Assembly: GCA_025457845.1 (NCBI GenBank)
Contig: JALOTO010000121.1
Coordinates: 1 to 5,413, forward strand
Direction of reading: 5' to 3'
DNA length: 5,413 bases
Origin: Thermoplasmata archaeon
GTDB taxonomy: Archaea; Thermoplasmatota; Thermoplasmata; UBA10834
Both the position numbers and the translations under genes were made by a program. The notes below the pieces were generated by a model that saw only the letters and a program-made list of their open reading frames with translations, did no database searches and had not been told where the DNA came from. Numbering within the stretch: the stretch's first letter is position 1; every line of letters starts with the position of its first letter. Positions 4,800 through 5,413 of the stretch are shown here, piece by piece.

Positions 4800-5413
4800 C
4801 CATCTCGACGAGGGATTCCGCCCTCATCGGGCCGTCGGCCTTGGCGACGGACTCCAGGAGGGACCACGCCCGGTCCAGCTCGCCGACCGTGCTCGCGGCC
4901 CTTGCCTTGGCGAGAGCGACCTGGTCGGCGTACTTCGGCTTCTTAGCCTCGAGCGACGATATGATCGACCAGACGCGCATGACGTTGCCCTTGCTGAGCA
5001 GCTCATCGGACCGGCGCGCGACGAGCATCTCCGCCTCGAGCGACCGGTTCGCCCTGATCAGGTGGTAGAGCCTCTCCTGGAGGTCGTCCCTCCCGAGGTA
5101 GTGGTCCGCGGCGACGCTGTGCCACCTGACGCGCTCCTCGGCCATCATAGAACCGTAGACGAAGTCCCTGAGGGACGAGTGTATCTCGAGCATTCCCGGG
5201 GCGACCTCGCGCAGCATCGAACCCTTCCTGACCTGCCTGAGCTCCCTGGGGACCGCATCCGCGGGGAACGATGTCTGGAAGACGCTCGCGAACTGGAGGA
5301 GCGCGCGCTCGTCCGCCGTCAGGCCTGAGTAGAACTTCTCCTCCAGGAACCTGGAGACCTGGTATCGCGCCTCGGTCGGCGTGTTCTCCGTGACCATCTC
5401 GAGCGAGAGCGGG
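4285..5413 (-). CDS. Upstream fragment: end of the NTPase module, winged helix and first TPR helices
   Basis: This is what translation would give as the sequence stands. The frame is open to the right edge; the codons before the ATG at 5397 read PLSLE, so the edge falls at PLSLEMV. That resembles the GxPLAL motif closing the nucleotide-binding module of STAND proteins, so ATG 5397 is probably internal rather than the start. From that ATG, residues 12-50 (FLEEKFYSGLTADERALLQ, then FASVFQTSFPADAVP) and 69-86 (MLEIHSSLRDFVYG) match the winged-helix region that follows such modules, the latter like the 'HDLLR' segment of NB-ARC proteins. Residues 88-190 are helical, ending in the TPR-like GELDRAWSLLESVAKADGP. 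After MRAESLVEM (to 4801) the reading enters the second repeat copy out of frame. The rest, to the stop at 4285-4287, is a Gly/Arg-rich shadow of the true TPR frame with no protein-like pattern. The product would therefore carry about 170 junk residues and lack most TPRs. Confidence 0.6.
   Translation of the reverse strand, partial: PLSLEMVTENTPTEARYQVSRFLEEKFYSGLTADERALLQFASVFQTSFPADAVPRELRQVRKGSMLREVAPGMLEIHSSLRDFVYGSMMAEERVRWHSVAADHYLGRDDLQERLYHLIRANRSLEAEMLVARRSDELLSKGNVMRVWSIISSLEAKKPKYADQVALAKARAASTVGELDRAWSLLESVAKADGPMRAESLVEMDEGGIPRRDGQDQEQEGGDAGGVEALLRGARGRGGPPGREGDGAPRARSGREQGRQVPEGPRAPGGERKGGHVRHGPEGHAPRAPGAGQRAHRAREVSRGDRPLLEVRRGLRARGAHQRLCQHGHRVRAPRQDGGRAPAPGERGQARGRYGSAEGEGLRADLPRRGAHADR
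4773..4828. repeat. Perfect 28-base tandem duplication
   Basis: The unit at 4773-4800 is repeated without change at 4801-4828, beginning CATCTCGACG and ending CCCTCATC on the plus strand. On the coding strand each copy is one G plus nine codons for MRAESLVEM. The copies are identical, so the event is recent or the result of an assembly error. The flanks differ (CC before the first copy, GG after the second), so no third copy exists. Confidence 0.95.

Larger units (their letters stand above)
3936..5413 (-). pseudogene. STAND-type regulatory ATPase with TPR repeats, 3' part of gene, frame broken by a 28-base duplication
   Basis: Two overlapping minus-strand frames together encode one protein. 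The upstream frame (from the right edge) is coherent down to 4801, and the downstream frame is coherent from 4799 to the stop at 3936-3938. Between them a 28-base unit is present twice in tandem. Because 28 is not a multiple of three, the second copy shifts the frame. Deleting one copy gives a single open frame of 482 residues from the right edge to the stop, with MRAESLVEM occurring once and flowing into GRIKSKRGETQEA. The spacing between TPR glycines across the junction is then 35 residues, as expected for TPRs. The product would be the effector half of a STAND ATPase (NB-ARC/AfsR-like): a winged-helix region, then a helical linker and about eight TPRs. The P-loop part lies off the window. 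The break could be a real mutation, a switchable repeat or an assembly error. The gene converges on pheS with 9 bases between stop codons. Confidence 0.75.

Noticed and set aside
4143..5328. Plus-strand open frames opposite the STAND/TPR gene.
   Set aside because: Their sequences are Arg/Pro/Ala/Gly-rich without domain patterns, while the minus strand shows regular TPR repeats.

Overview
The window reads as high-GC archaeal chromosome, most likely from the Thermoplasmatota (perhaps a relative of Methanomassiliicoccales). The evidence is an archaeal/eukaryal-type tryptophanyl-tRNA synthetase, a long archaeal phenylalanyl-tRNA synthetase alpha chain with N-terminal winged-helix domains, TATA-like boxes at the spacing archaea use, very short or absent leaders before two genes, and frequent AGG/ATA codons. 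The phylum is an inference from gene style; the domain (Archaea) is well supported.

Left part (1-790): a gene entering from the left edge on the minus strand encodes an exported protein with a clear signal peptide. It is divergent from a small winged-helix regulator (510-734). The 215-base region between them holds a TATA box for each gene. It also holds a perfect 12-base palindrome nested in a larger imperfect inverted repeat, between the regulator's TATA box and its predicted transcription start, which looks like an operator.

Middle part (792-3926): three plus-strand genes serve tRNA charging and modification. They are trpS, a short TrmO-family gene (predicted methyltransferase acting on t6A37 of tRNA) and pheS. 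trpS and pheS each have their own TATA-like box about 40 and 30 bases ahead of the start codon, so their mRNAs should be nearly leaderless. trmO follows trpS by a short gap. No pheT is next to pheS in this window.

Right part (3936-5413): a minus-strand gene converges on pheS with 9 bases between the two stop codons. It encodes the winged-helix and TPR part of a STAND-type (NB-ARC/AfsR-like) regulatory ATPase whose nucleotide-binding half lies beyond the right edge. The gene is split by a perfect 28-base tandem duplication (4773-4828) that shifts the frame. Removing one copy restores a continuous 482-residue reading frame with correct TPR phasing. This is the most notable feature of the window: a recent inactivating duplication, a reversible on/off repeat, or an assembly error. 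I saw no CRISPR array, insertion sequence, rRNA or complete tRNA.
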